Positions 11,500 through 23,926 of a stretch of DNA of 64,000 nucleotides are shown in pieces; positions within the stretch are counted from its first letter, which is position 1, and every line of letters begins with the position of its first letter. Location of the stretch: NCBI GenBank assembly GCA_036172665.1, contig CM069877.1, positions 10,188,501 through 10,252,500 of the forward strand, given 5' to 3'. Under the pieces are notes generated by a model. The model worked only from the letters and a program-made list of their open reading frames with translations, ran no database searches and had not been told where the DNA came from. Position numbers and translations under genes: made by a program. This stretch comes from Prosopocoilus inquinatus. Taxonomy: Eukaryota; Arthropoda; Insecta; Coleoptera; Lucanidae.

Positions 11500-13480
11500 T
11501 TTAAGACACGAAAACTTCAAAGGATCAATCATTCCAATCAACAGTAGGAAATCAACATTGCCGATTTAAGTAACAATTATAACAATTTTAAAGCGAACTA
11601 AAATATCGCAGTGAAAACTGTTTCAAGCAAAAAAAAAATCATGAAGTCGAAGTTTAATGAATCTCGTCTAAGTTGTCAGTGCTGCAAGTCAACAACAGAA
11701 AATCATCATTAACCCCAGAAATCAACAAAACCCAATAGTAATAATAATTAACAAGATCTGGGATATTTTAAGTGAAACGTAGAAGAGGTTTGTGGGCAGG
11801 TATTTTTAAAACGCTGAAAATCAGTTTTGCGAATCAACACAAGAAAATCGCAACATTATTGATCCATTAAATCGCTGACGTCAAGATTAAAGGCAGATAT
11901 TTTAAGACGCGTACACTTTAAGGATCAGTCTTGCCAATCAACAGTAGAAAAATCAACATCGCCGATTTAAGTAACAATTATAACAATTTTCAAGCGAACT
12001 AAAATATCGCAGTGAGCCTTAAATCGTCAGCATCATATCGCATCAGCATTAGTAAGTCCGAAAACTGCTTCAAACAAAGAAACGATGAAGTCGTCGAAGT
12101 TTAATGAATCTATGAATCTCGTTTAAAGTGTCAGTGCTGCAAGTCAACAATAAAAAATCAATATTAACCCCAGAAATCAACAAAATAAACGGCAATAATT
12201 AACAAAATCTTGAATATTTTAAGTGAAATAAAGAAGAGGTTTGTGGGCAGCTATTTTTAGAATGAACCCCTTAAAAATCAGTTTTGTGAATCAACAATAG
12301 AGTGAGTGAGTGTGAAATCGTCAGCATCAAAAATAGACGAGTCAATATCGCACCAGCATTAGTAAGACCGAAAACTGCTTCAAACAAAAAAAAAGACGAT
12401 GAAGTCGTCGAAGTTTAATGAATCTCGTTTAAGGTGTCAGTGCTGCAAGTCAACAATAGAAAATGAGCATTAACCCCAGAAACCAACGAAGAAACGGCAA
12501 TACTTAACAAGATCTAGGATATTTTAAGTGAAATGAAGAGGTTTGTGGGGAGGTGTTTTTAAAACGAACCCTTTGAGAATCACTTTTGCGATTCAACAAT
12601 AGAGAATCAGCAACGCCACTTCAAGATATTGACCACAGGATGACGTGCCTAAACTGTTGTCATCAAACATACACATTTTGAAATAAATAAGACCTTTCGT
12701 AAGAGGCGATAAATTTGATGCTTGTGGTGTCTACCTGAAATAAAGCAAGCATCAATTCAAGGTATCAATAATAGATAGACAATCAGTAACGAGGATCTAT
12801 TAACGAGATTTAATAAACAAAATAAATGGATGAGGTCGGAGGCACCTGTTTTTAAAACGATAGGCTCAAAAATCAGTCTAGCGAATCAACAATAGAATAG
12901 AAAATCAACAACGCCTCTTCAAACATAAATATTTTAAAATAAATGAATTTCTCCGAAAGGCGATAAAGTTCATGATGCTTGGGACGACTAGCTAAAAAAA
13001 TGCTGTAAGTAAGCATTAATTCAAGGTGTCAACAATGGTCAATCAGTATCACAATATCAATAACAGAGATTTAAAGTAGAACAAATCGTTAGCTGCTGTG
13101 CAAAAGGAAAGTACTTATATAGCAAGCTTCAACTATGCTTACTAGATGGAGGCTTCAAGGCATCAATTCAAAGTGTCAATAATAGACAATCAGTAACGAG
13201 GATCAATTAACGAGATTTATTAAATAAATTAAATCGACGAGATCAGAGGCAACCGTTTTTAAAACTCAAAAATCAGTCTTGCGAATCAACAATAAAATAG
13301 AAAATCAGCAACGCCACTTCAAACTTAAACATTTTAAAATAAATGAATCGCTTCCTAAGGGGGTAAAGTGCATGATGCTACTTAAAAGAAAATGCTGTAA
13401 GTAAGCATTAAGTCAAGGTGTCAACAATAGACAAACAATATCACAAGATCAATTAACAGAGATTTAAAGTAGAACAAACC
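11500..13480. repeat. Diverged tandem array around CAACAATAGAAAATCA words
   Basis: Two related unit types follow each other. In 11500-12620, blocks with GTCGAAGTTTAATGAATCTC, GTCAGTGCTGCAAGTCAACA and AAGAGGTTTGTGGG repeat at about 11645, 12085 and 12400. In 12640-13480, blocks with GCGATAAA(T/G)TT, AAGCATCAATTCAAGGTGTC and CAATCAGTAACGAGGATC repeat at about 12700, 12950 and 13180-13400. The word GCGAATCAACAATAGA links both types. Units differ by many substitutions and indels, so the array is old. Confidence 0.7.
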
Positions 13481-13690
13481 TTTAACGATATGCAAAAAGA
13501 AACTACTTGTACAGCAAGCTTCAACTGTTGCCCACTTGATGGAGGCTTGACAAATAAATTATTACGGTCCGCTAAAATCAAATGTTCTAATAAACACGCG
13601 AATCCCTGGCGCTGTCTGTTGCTACATTTAATTACCGTATATCAAAAAAAAAGAAACTCGAAACTATATTAATTAACCATCACTGCTTGC
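13481..13690. other. Array edge, nothing recognised
   Basis: Transition between the preceding array and the GGCGC-containing repeats. It includes one short unsupported open frame. Confidence 0.4.
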
Positions 13691-14650
13691 TCGGACTTTT
13701 TGCTGTAAAATGTTATTTCTGAATCAATTAAAATAGTTCACCAAAAGGTGGCGCTTTGAATGATTTCTATCGCGCTTTAATGCTGTGGCTAACTTTGTTT
13801 TGTTAGAAAAATCGATAAAATATTAAGACGAAATCGCGATTTTTGACTTTCGTATTTAGACAAATGAAGATACGCAAATGATCCAAGAGATGGCGCTGTA
13901 AATAATTCACTACCGCGTTAGAGTTAGTAGCTTTTAATTTCTTAAAGTAACTGCAAAATCAGAAGCAGGGAGTCGCAACGTGATCGCGATATCTCACCAT
14001 TTGAAATTGGCGTAACATTGCTTTAATTATTGGTCGAGAGATGTCGCCCTGAAGAATTCGATCGCAACTTGATTTTAGATTTGGAATTTAATTTTGAAAT
14101 TAAAATCGACGCGAAGTTGGAAAGCAAAGTTTGGCTCGGCGAAACGATCAAATGCTGTCATTTAAAATTCGAGTCAAGTTGCTTTCCTGTTTCGAAAAGA
14201 GATGGTGTTTGGATTTTTTTTTTGAAGATCAATTTTGAATTGAAATTCAATTTTTCGCGCAGCAAAGTTAGAAGGCGGGTAACGTAGATTTAAAGAAATT
14301 CTACTAAAATACTTATCACTTTCGGACAACAGATGGTGCTATGAATCACTCTTAAATTTTATACTTTCGAGTTTATAGATTTTATACTTCCGATTTCATT
14401 AAAATAAAAAATAGTATTCTTACTGGGAATATAGGAACGAAACGTTATTTTTACACTCGATTAAATTAGTTTTCAGTTGCGGACGATAGATGGTGCTTCA
14501 AGCGATTCAATATGGCACGCTTATTGGCGGAAGCCGGATAATCCCTCATTGAAATAGCAACGACAGTAAACAAAACAAATTTACTAAGAGAACACGAGCA
14601 CGCAGATTAATTTCTTAGTTGGCACATAGATGGCGTTCAATGCGGTTAAT
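13691..14650. repeat. Diverged repeats carrying (A)GGTGGCGC/AGATGGCGC
   Basis: The words AGGTGGCGCTTTGAATGA (13746), AGATGGCGCTGTAAATAA (13889), AGATGGTGCTATGAATCA (14331), AGATGGTGCTTCAAGCGA (14488) and AGATGGCGTTCAATGCGG (14625) recur, each followed by a TTTAA-rich stretch. Spacing is about 140-155 bases, or a multiple of that. The rest of each unit is strongly diverged, so the GGCGC word is the best preserved part. Confidence 0.6.
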
Positions 14651-16260
14651 CACAGCTAAGCAGAATGTCTTGGAATTTAAGAAATTATTATTAATTTTCG
14701 ATTCCATTCGAACGAGAGTTTCATGAACGTGAACGCGACGATACTTCACAGTTTGAAATTTTAGAAAAAGAAATTGGCCGAGTGTTGGCGTTCTGAATAA
14801 TGCCGTCACGGTTTAAGCTTCAAATGAGGGAGCGAGGGGAGGGGGGAGTCGATGAAAACTTTATTTTCTTCTCAGTGATCGACGCTTGTAAATAGTTGGG
14901 AATCTTCACCCTCCAAATCCAATTTAAAACGCGAAGACTATAGAATGGTTAGTTTTGTGTTGCGGGAAAGTGAGAGGGGGCAGAGCAGCCTTAATCGCTA
15001 CTAACTGACTGAATGAATCCATTAATGAATTCGTAACTGCCCCCATTGATCTCCAAAGCTCCCCCTTTTATGCGACTCCGGTACCGGATGCCACCAAGTC
15101 CGTTTTCTAAAAGTTTGGGTCCGAAAATCGGATATCAAAATAGTCAGCCAGCGTCTCGGCGAAAACGCAATTAAAGAGCGAGCGCGTTAATTGCTTTTAA
15201 TGAAATAGGATCCGCTGGTGCAGCACTGCAAGTAATTAATTTGCGTACGTTCTTTGACCGAATAGACTTTGAACTGCAACGTAAGCAGAAGTTCATCCAA
15301 CGGTCATTCGTGTTTCAGACCCGTGTCGATAACCGCACCTGTGATATGGAACTAAACGATTTTTGCCTGAAACACGTGCGTTGAATTTGTTGTAAATCCA
15401 ACAGTAAAAAACGAATTTAGAATACAATAAGACAATATCTTAAATACTTATTAATTACTCCCAAACCTTTCGCTGCGACTTTTTGCATTTTCCAAGTAAG
15501 TAAGTTCAAGTTAAAAAAAACTGCAGTTCGTCGAAAATCCAAACTTGAATGTTATCTGTGTGAAGTAGATAACAAACAAACGGTTTCGAAACCCGAAGCG
15601 AAACCAAAAAAAAAAAAGAAAAAATCGTAGAGTACTTAAAACCGAACGTGCTCGCCCACCAAGGAAAAAAAAGAGGCAAAAATCGCCGGTCCGATAGCGG
15701 CACGATTGCCTCACGCCATTTTCGGTGCTACGCCGAAGTGTTTGCCTTGCGATTGCGCAACGCGGAAACGATCCACCAAGTCTCTGAGGTCAGGTCTATT
15801 TACGATTGCGCAAACCTACTACCCCGACCTATCGCATGTTGAAACGCGTTATCGCCGTCGTCGAAATTTACACAAGCGCTCTGGAAAAATCGAATTTGGC
15901 AAACAGAACAGACCTATGCCATATAGAGTTTCCTGCGCCCGGAAAAAAAGGGGAATGTTGATTTTTGGTTATCGCAAGTTATTTTTTTTAATTCGGGTCG
16001 TATCGTTGTGTTTAAGTACACAGTAGACACTATTTGGGCAGAGCAAAATTTGGGTAGGTTGTTTACTTCAATATTACGCAATATTGGTTTAGAAGCCAGA
16101 TATGATCTTAGCAAAGAAGAGGAATGCAACTACTCTCGAGGTACTCCAAACCAAATCGTCACGAAGGGAAATGCAACCACTAAACTAATAAGGAGCTCTA
16201 AACCAAATGGGGATGATGAAAAAACAAAAAATAAAAAACCGTCATGGAACCATGAAGGGT
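14651..16260. other. Non-repetitive sequence, no gene recognised
   Basis: Unique-looking DNA. A moderately GC-rich part (15640-15870) supports overlapping short open frames on both strands without any recognised domain. No splice-linked coding series could be built here by eye. Confidence 0.5.
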
Positions 16261-16269
16261 GGTTCTGTG

Positions 16270-16660
16270 CGTCTCCTTTTCAGGTCACCTCCCTTCCCCC
16301 TTCAAAGTCGTTTTGGAAATAATTTCGTGAAATCCAGCCGTCGTTTTATTTCCACTACAGTCAAAAAAATTTAGGTTTTTTTTTTTGGAAGGGCCCCAGA
16401 AACAGATAGATCCAGGAAATTTACGGGAAGGAAGTTTAAGACCAGCCAATGCCTTCTCCTTTCCAGGTCACCTCCCTTCCCCCTTCAAAGTCGTTTTGGA
16501 AATGATTTTGTGAAACCCAGCTTTCGTTTTATTTCCACTATCGTTCAAAACGTGTAGCTTTTCGTTTCTTGGAATGGCCCCAGAATAGAACAGATAGATC
16601 CAAGAAATGTAGGGGAATGTAATCAGGGACCAGCCAAAACCTTCGTTCCAGATCACCATC
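16270..16660. repeat. Tandem duplication, ~187-bp unit, two copies
   Basis: The phrase CAGGTCACCTCCCTTCCCCC, followed by TTCAAAGTCGTTTTGGAAAT, occurs at about 16281 and 16464, and each is followed by CCAGAA(A/T)CAGATAGATCCA-like sequence and GACCAGCCAA. A third copy starts near 16640 (TTCCAGATCACC) and breaks off. Confidence 0.8.
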
Positions 16661-16885
16661 GTATTCAAGGTCAAATCTGAATATTCCAAGGCAGTCGCTG
16701 AAACCTAAAATATCTTCCACGAATCAGAGTAAAGCAAAAAATAATAAAACGCGTTTCATCAGAAGGCATAGGGGATGACGTCAAAATTGACGTGATTCCG
16801 TCGCCCGTTCATAAGTGATTTCCCGATTATTCTTTCCGAAACAAAATCGAACACCCTTTTTTGGTTCTTACCATTACCTCTCTGC

Positions 16886-18265
16886 CAGTCGCGGCTCGTC
16901 GGGGTGGGCAAGGTGGGCAGTGCCAACCCTGTCCTACGACGTTGCACGTTCCGGACAACCCCGAAAGACAAATTAGTTTGGAAAATGCTCACACTTTCCC
17001 TTTTGCAGTTGTTGTCGTTTATTTTTTGGTGAAAGGCGTTGGAAAGCTAAGAAAAAGCTCTGTAAATCTCCCGCTTAAATTGAATTAAAAAATTTCAAGC
17101 ACAATCGCGAGGGTTGGAAGAGACGTTGATTTAATTGAGCAAATAAAAAAACGCGTCGCTTTTGAATTTTCATTGTAACCCAAGAACGCGTTCGTCGATT
17201 GTTTTTTGGTGAAAGGCGTTGGAAAGCTGAGGAAATCCTCTGTAAATCCCTCGCTTAAATTGAACTCAAAAATTACAACCGCAATCGCGAGGAGAGGGAG
17301 AGGCGTTCAATTGAATTGAACAAATAAAAAATACCGCCGCATCTGAATTTTCATTGTAGCAGGAGAACCCGTTCGTCGATTGTTTTTTTGCAAATGGCGT
17401 TGGAAAGCCGAGAAATAGCTCTGTAAATCCCCCACTTAAATTGATTTAAAAAATTACAAGCACAATCGCGAGGGTTGGAAGAGACGTTGATTTAATTGAC
17501 CAAATAAAAAACGCAACGCTTTTGAATTTTCATCGTAACTCAAGAACGCGTTCGTCGATTGTTTTTTGGCAAAAGGCGTTGGAAAGCTAAGAAAAATCTC
17601 AGTAAATCCCGCGCCTAAATTTAATTCGAAAATTAAAAACGCAATCGCGAGGAGAGGGAAAGACGTTCAGTTTAATTGAACAAATAAAAAATGCCGTCGC
17701 TTTTGAATTTGTAGCTCAAGAACGCGTTCGTCGATTGTTTTTTGGCAAAAGGCGTTGGGAAAATGAGAAAAAGCTCTGTAAATCCCCCGCTTAAATTGAA
17801 TTCAAAAATTACAAGCGCAATCGCGAGGGAGGGAGGAAGAGACGTTGATTTAAATGAGCAAATACAAAAACGCGTAGCTTTCGAATTTTCATCGTAACTC
17901 AAGAACCCGTTCGTCGATTATTTTCTGGCAAAAAGGCGTTGGGAAGCCGAGAAAAAGCTCTGTAAATCCCCCGCTTAAATTGAACTCAAAAATTACAAGC
18001 GCGATCGGGAAGGGAGGGAGAGCAAATAAAAAACGCGGCGATTTTGAATTTTGATTGTAACTCAAGAACGCGTTCGTGGATTGTTTTTTTTTTTTTTGGT
18101 AAAGGGCGTTGGTGGAAAGTTGAGGAAAAGCTCTGTAAATACCCCCCCCGCTTAAATTTAGTTCAGAAATTACAAGCTCCGAAAAAACAAATTTATTTGG
18201 AAAATGCACCCGCTTTCCCTTTTGCAGTTGCCCACTCCGCAGTAGGTCATCACGAGCCGCCACTG
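16886..18265. mobile_element. Non-autonomous hAT element with an internal tandem array
   Basis: The ends are inverted copies: CAGTCGCGGCTCGT at the left and, read inward on the minus strand, CAGTGGCGGCTCGT at the right. The element is flanked on both sides by the identical 8-mer CTCTCTGC (16878-16885 and 18266-18273). An exact 8-bp target duplication is the signature of hAT transposition. The interior holds seven copies of a 180-bp repeat and no transposase. A 208-bp relative without the array lies at 25109-25316. Confidence 0.88.
17010..18180. repeat. Tandem array, ~180-bp unit, seven copies, inside the hAT element
   Basis: The anchor GGCGTTGG recurs with its GGCGTT ending at about 17040, 17220, 17401, 17580, 17756, 17940 and 18110. 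Units contain AAGCTCTGTAAATCCCCCGC, TTAAATTGAA, ACAAGCGCAATCGCGAGG and AAGAACGCGTTCGTCGATTG. Copies differ by scattered substitutions and short losses (the 18010 unit lacks the GAGACGTT part). The array lies wholly between the hAT ends. Confidence 0.88.
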
Positions 18266-18273
18266 CTCTCTGC

Positions 18274-19077
18274 TCTGTCAACACGGAAGTATCGCACGTA
18301 CACCTAGGACAAGAAAGAAGGAATATTCAAGGATGTTTTTATTTGGCGCAAACAAACTCGCGTCCACTCTGATTATTCTGTTTGCCGACTGCGCTCGTGT
18401 TCCGCTTCGCTTATCGGGTGCAACGACGAATTTATGTTGTCGTTGGTCGCAAATTAAAAAATAATAATAAAGGAAATGAAATGAAAACAATATACAGGTT
18501 GTATCACATATACTTATATATTATTGGTTAAAGCAATAGGCGTGAGAGAACATGAGCCGGTCTTCTGAATACGCAGGCGCGGAATAAAATCCTTTCAGTT
18601 TCGATAACGCTTTCTCGGTTGGATGCGTCGAGTAAAATTATCTTCTTTCCTTGTTGCTCTTTCGTATAGGCAATCAGAGGTATTAACTGACACAATCTGT
18701 ATGTCATTATTATTAATTTTCACAAATCCGATTATTTCCAGATGCAAGTGGAAAACTGATCGGGTTCTACTTTCTACTGTAAACAATATTGTTTACGACG
18801 AGTACGGTAAATGCAAAAGTAAATATTTTCGCGGTAGTTTCCGAGTGATTCTCCGTCTCTCGTGCGTGTGCATTCGAGTTCAATTCGGGCGCAATTCCGA
18901 ACACCTTGGATGTTTATGCCGCTCGTGCACTTCTGCAAACACAAAACAGCGGAGCAGCGCTAAAAATAGCGGCGTTGTATAACGAGCCATTAGGCGAGGG
19001 AAAACGTGCTCGGCGGGACGCCATTGCCAAGAAAATTTCCACCGTGATTAAGTGAAACGCCGTCTCGGATAGGTGCG
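18274..19077. other. Non-repetitive sequence, no gene recognised
   Basis: Unique-looking DNA of mixed composition. One 119-codon open frame on the plus strand (18623-18982) has no recognised domain and overlaps a minus-strand frame. It is not supported as a gene. Confidence 0.5.
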
Positions 19078-20830
19078 TGGCGATCTGGCACGTATTTTGG
19101 AAACAAGTTCGGGATGTTGCCGTTGGAAAATGGAAATTAGTATACCGGATGTAAGAATGAAATAACGCATCTAATAATGATAAAAGTTATACGGCATTCC
19201 ATTTAAAAAAAATTAGTTATCGTAGTTTGAATATTCTCAAGTTTATTAATTTTTTGTTATGAACTTATGTTGCTAGAATTTTTTCTTTACAGTGTAACTG
19301 AAAAAGCGTTTCAAGACGAAACTTTTGCAAAAAACCACAAGTCCCTAACATCAGTCGTTCGGAAGATATTTGCATCTATTTGAGGTACTGCAAGAGCGAT
19401 AATTTTTTAAGAAAGTTGACTAACGCGAAAACGGTTTAGATTAGACCCTATATAATAAAATAAAATTAATAAAATTCAATCCAGAATCCGAAAATGTAAA
19501 ATATTTAAAGTGTTCCATTTAAAATAACGAAGTGACCTAATGTCCAGGCTAAACGGAACACTCTGTATACGTCAAACTAACTTTAAGATATGCTCCACAT
19601 GATCCTGTGGAGCTTTCATTTGAAACATTTTTTCGTAAAATTAATAACTAGAGAGGTATGAAAGTATCCGCCTTAAGTGACACACCCTGTATATGTGAGG
19701 TGATCGGGGATATACAGCAAGCCATAATATCCACAACTACAGAAGAAAAAAAAATTGTAGTCGAAGTGACCAACAGAAATTCAAAGAAAATATTTTTAAG
19801 GATCTGAGTTGAGTTGGCGATCTGGCACGTATTTTGGAAACAACGTCGGGATGTTGCTGCTGGAAGGTGGAAATTAATATACCGGGTGTCTCAATATGTG
19901 AGGCGACCGGCGATATACAGCAAGTCGTAATGTCTACAGCTACAGAAGAAAAAAAAATTGTAGTCGAAGTGACCAACAGAAATTCAAAGAAAATATTTTT
20001 AAGGAACTGAGTTGAGTTGGCGATCTGGCACGTATTTTGGAAACAAGGTCGGGATGTTGCCGCTGGAAGTTGGAAATTAATATACCGGGTGTCTCAATAT
20101 GTGAGGCGACCGGCGATATACAGCAAGTCGTAATGTCTACAGCTACAGAAGAAAAAAAAATTGTAGTCGAAGTGACCAACAGAAATTCAAAGAAAATATT
20201 TTTAAGGAACTGAGTTGAGTTGGCGATCTGGCACGTATTTTGGAAACAACGTCGGGATGTTGCTGCTGGAAGGTGGAAATTAATATACCGGGTGTTTCAA
20301 TATGAGAGGCGACCGGCGATATACAGCAAGTCGTAATATTTACAGCTACAGTAGAAAAAAAATTGTAGTCGAAGTGACCAACAGAAATTCAGAGAAAATA
20401 TTTTTAAGGATCTGAGCTGAGTTGGCGATCTGGCACGTATTTTGGAAACAAGATCGGAATATTGCCGCTGGAAGGTGGAAATTAATATACCGGGTGTCTC
20501 AATATGTGAGGCGACTGGCGATATACAGCAAGCCGTAACATCTTCAGCTACAGAAGAAAAGAAAATTGTAGTCAAAGTGACCAACAGAAATTCAAAAAAA
20601 AATATTTTAAGGATCTGAGTTGAGTTGGCGATCTGGCACGTATTTTGAAAACAAGGTTGCCGCTGGAAGGTGGAAATTAATATACTGGGTGTCTCAGTAT
20701 GTGAGGCGACAGGCGATATACAGCAAGCCGTAATATTCACAGTTACGGAAGAAAAAAAAATTGTAGTCGAAGTGACCAACAGATATTCAAAGAAAATATT
20801 TTTAAGTGTCTGAGTTGAGTTGACCGCAAG
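19078..20830. repeat. Tandem array, ~203-bp unit, interrupted after the first copy
   Basis: Units contain GGCGATCTGGCACGTATTTT, CGGGATGTTGC(C/T)GCTGGAAGG, TATACCGGGTGTCTCAATAT, CGATATACAGCAAG and TTGTAGTCGAAGTGACCAAC. The word GATCTGGCACGTATTTT occurs at 19082, then at 19818, 20021, 20224, 20427 and 20629 (period about 203). The first copy is separated from the rest by about 540 bases of a different dispersed repeat. Minus-strand open frames here (up to 186 codons) just follow the repeat. Confidence 0.85.
19150..19692. mobile_element. Dispersed repeat inserted in the 203-bp array (family also at 23686 and 26868)
   Basis: This block interrupts an array unit. It contains GTGTAACTGAAAAAGCGTTT, TTAGATTAGACCCTATATAA, AATCCGAAAATGTAAA, ATAACGAAGTGACCTAATGT, CTAAACGGAACACTCTGTAT and ends ACACCCTGTATA. 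The same order of words occurs at 26868-27202, and in reverse complement at 23686-23880. ACACCCTGTATA ends suggest a TA-target non-autonomous transposon. No coding capacity. Confidence 0.7.
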
Positions 20831-20839
20831 GGGAAACCG

Positions 20840-22700
20840 AACGAAGAGCCACCCCAAGATCAGTAAGAGGGTTTACGATTGGTCCATAATCATGAATAGT
20901 CTCAAGGCGGACCAACCAAAGCGAAAAATTAAACAGAATTAAATAAAATAAATTAAAATTGAAAACTGCGTATATAGGGATTATGAAAATTTTCTCGACT
21001 TGGCAATCATTACTGAGGGGCGGAGGTTATAATAAAAAAAACAAAAAGTATAAAAAAAGAAAGAATACCAAAAAAAAAAATAAATCAAAATTGAAAAGTG
21101 CACATGTATCTATGAATATCAGTTCAGCAGTTTTAGCAATCAGTATTGGGGTAGGGGACACCCTATATTAAATTGAAAAAGAAAAAAAAGGGAAAACAAA
21201 ATCCATGATTTTTGTTTTAAATAATAATTTTAGATAAATTAAAATTGTTAACAAAACTGCATGTTCGGGGAGTCAGCCTCAAATAAATATGAAAAATGTC
21301 AGCGTCTTAGCACTTGAGGGCACCCTGTATTAATTTGGAAAAAAAAGATGAAATAAAAATTTTAAATAAATGAAAGTCAAAAACCACATGTACAGGGTCA
21401 GCCTCAAATAAGTGTAAAAGGACTTCTGTTTCAACAAATAATTCTTGGGGAGGAGGGCGGGGGCTGTATTAAATTTGAAAAATCGGAAATTGGAAAAATT
21501 TGAAAAACCACATGTAGAGGTTCAGTCTCAAATAAGTGTAAAAGGACTTGTGTTTCAGCAACTAATTCTTCGGGGGGCTGTATTAAATTTGAAAAATGTT
21601 AAATTGAAAAAATTGAAATTAATGAAATAAAAATTTTAAATAATTCTTGGGGGCGGGTGGACTGTGTTAAATTTGAAAAATTTGAAATTGAAAAAATTGA
21701 AAATTTAAAAGTCAATGAACATCATTAATCACAATCAATCAGTCCAACACGAACCAACTCAAGCACGCGAAATTAAAAATTACCAAAAATTAAAACTCAA
21801 AATTAGATCCAACCCCACCCAAGCAAAAAAAAATTAAGTAAATTAAGTAAAAATCAATAAAAAGTAGGTCCCTCTCAATCTCAAGGTCAACCGAACCCAA
21901 TCAAGCAAAAAAATGTAAATCGAAAAAATTAAAGTTAATTAAAGATCAGTTAAAATTAAACCTCGGCTAATCTCAAGGTCGACCCAACCCAACTAAACTC
22001 AGTCGAATCCGATTCAAAGTAAAATTTAATTTAAATAGTAAAAAATAGTAAAACTAAACAAAGCAAGTTTTAAAAATGTTGAAACTTGAAAAATATTAAA
22101 AATTAAAAATCAATTAAAGCAAACTTCTGTAATCTTAAAGTTAATTCAACGCAACTGAAGTCAACACTAGTTACCACGAGCTCCCTCCTCCCCTCAACCC
22201 CTGCTTTCCATTGGCGAGAGATTTCAAACGTTGAGAATAAGGGGGAGGGGGGGCTCAAATTACAAATTTTTGTTGTATTTTAATTTTTTTCTTTTAATTT
22301 CCTTTCTTGTTTGTTTAAAATATACATTCAAAAATTTTTAAGTACGTACAACAGAAGGTTAAAACTAAAAATCAGACCCAACCCAATCCAAACAAAAAAT
22401 AAAATAAATTAAAAAAAATTAAAATTAAAGATCTATTAAAACTATATCCGGACCAATCTCCAAGTCAACCCAGCTCAACTAAACTAAATCGAATCCTCTT
22501 TAAAGTAGAAATTAAAAAAGTAAAAAAAAATTAAAACTAAAATTATGAACAAATTAAAATTTGAAAAATATCAAAAATTAAAAATTAATCAAAATTAAGC
22601 TTCACTAATCTTAAGGTTAACCCATCTCGGCCGAACTCAAGAATAGTTACCACTAGCCTCTCCTCCCTTAATTACATGCGTGTAAACTGTTAGACCTTGT
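20840..22700. repeat. A-rich diverged repeats with AATCTCAAGGTCAACCCAAC-like words
   Basis: AT-rich plus-strand sequence in which TCAAGGTCAACC or close variants (21880, 21975, 22461, 22612) recur in a background of AATTAAAA words. At 21090-21720 a clearer sub-array of 4-5 units of about 120-150 bases repeats GTCAGCCTCAAATAAGTGTA, AAAGGACTT(C/G)TGTTTCA and CTGTATTAAATTTGAAAAA. The same TCAAGGTCAA unit type reappears at 27900-28660. Confidence 0.6.
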
Positions 22701-23685
22701 TTGGGTTGAACAGAAACAAGGAGGGGGCAAAGTTATATCTATAGCAGCGAGCCTGTAAGAAAATAAAGTGATGGTTTGAATAATCTGGGAGGACTCGGGG
22801 CGTTGTAGAAAAGCGCTAGGTTAGAACGCAATAAGAATAAATTAAAAACAACAACAAAACTTTGATCGGTGACTCTTTTGTTAGTTTCTATTTTATTTTT
22901 CGATATATCAGAAATCTTTTAATTCTACTCTTGCTTTTGTTTGAACAACGTCATTCGAGGATTGGTATTACGAATCAAATCTAGGAGGTCGGGCCTCATG
23001 GCCAACTGAGCCGCTTTCTTCGGAATTACTGATGATTACTGATTACTAACTTAAACTTGTTATTAGATTAGTCAAAATCAGACGACGTTCAAAAACGAGT
23101 TGGTCCTCTTGATTTTATGCGTGCGGCTGCAGCTTGAAGATAATCGGCTTGCTTTCTCGATGACAGGGGCAACTGTGATGTCATCAAGAAAAAAAAAAGA
23201 AGACTTCGCCGATCTTCGTTGGCCCGCGGCCGGTGTGTAAGCATGTAAATGCCGATAATTATCGAACACATGGCACGTTCGGAGGACGAGCGGAATGCAT
23301 GGCGTTGTGAAGGAGGCGACCGGCAGAAGAAGTGACCTTGGCCTTGTGCTCGCATGCACTCTCTAGTAACGGCTCCGGCCGCACATGCGTCGCTCTCGCG
23401 CCGATTTCCGCATACGTGAGATGCCGCTGCTTACCGCGAACGTCCATCACAATAAATCGCAAGAAGAAGCAAGATGGGAAAGGCAATCGATCGCTAAAAA
23501 AAAACCACACACACTTACAAAAAGAGGATGACACTTTTTGACTAACCCCTGTAGAAAAACATTTGATTTAGAAAGCGTTGTCCAAAAAATTTGAAGCGAA
23601 TTATAAAAAGGAAAACAGCAGAATTTTCTTTTGTTCAAATCAACGCTTAGGATTAGAAACACAGAAAAAAATTAACGCGTCACTT
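22701..23685. other. Non-repetitive sequence, no gene recognised
   Basis: Unique-looking DNA. A GC-richer section (23090-23480) gives four overlapping open frames on both strands, none with a recognised domain. Confidence 0.5.
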
Positions 23686-23880
23686 ACAGGGTGTTTCACT
23701 TAAGGTGACTTCCTTCATACCTCTCTAGTTGCTGATTTAGAAAAAAATGTTTCAAATGAAAGTTACTTGATATCATATGGAGCATATTTTAAAATTAGTT
23801 TGGTGCATACAGAGTGTTCCGTTTGGTCTGGGCGTTATGTCACTTCGTTATTTCAAATGGAACACCCTATATATTTTTAC
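23686..23880. mobile_element. Dispersed repeat, minus orientation, partial copy
   Basis: Begins ACAGGGTGTTTCACTTAAGG and contains TTCATACCTCTCTAGTTGCT, TCCGTTTGGTCTGGGCGTTA, TGTCACTTCGTTATTTCAAA and ACACCCTATATA. This is the reverse complement of the end half of the family at 19150-19692 and 26868-27202. Confidence 0.7.
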
Positions 23881-23926
23881 ATTTTCTGATTCCAAACTGA
23901 ATTCTAATGCACGACACTATCTTGTT

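Noticed and set aside
20297..20857. 186-codon minus-strand open frame with internally repeated peptides
   Set aside because: It tracks the 203-bp tandem array; neighbouring frames (19737-19976, 19940-20179) are copies of the same repeat, and no domain is recognised.
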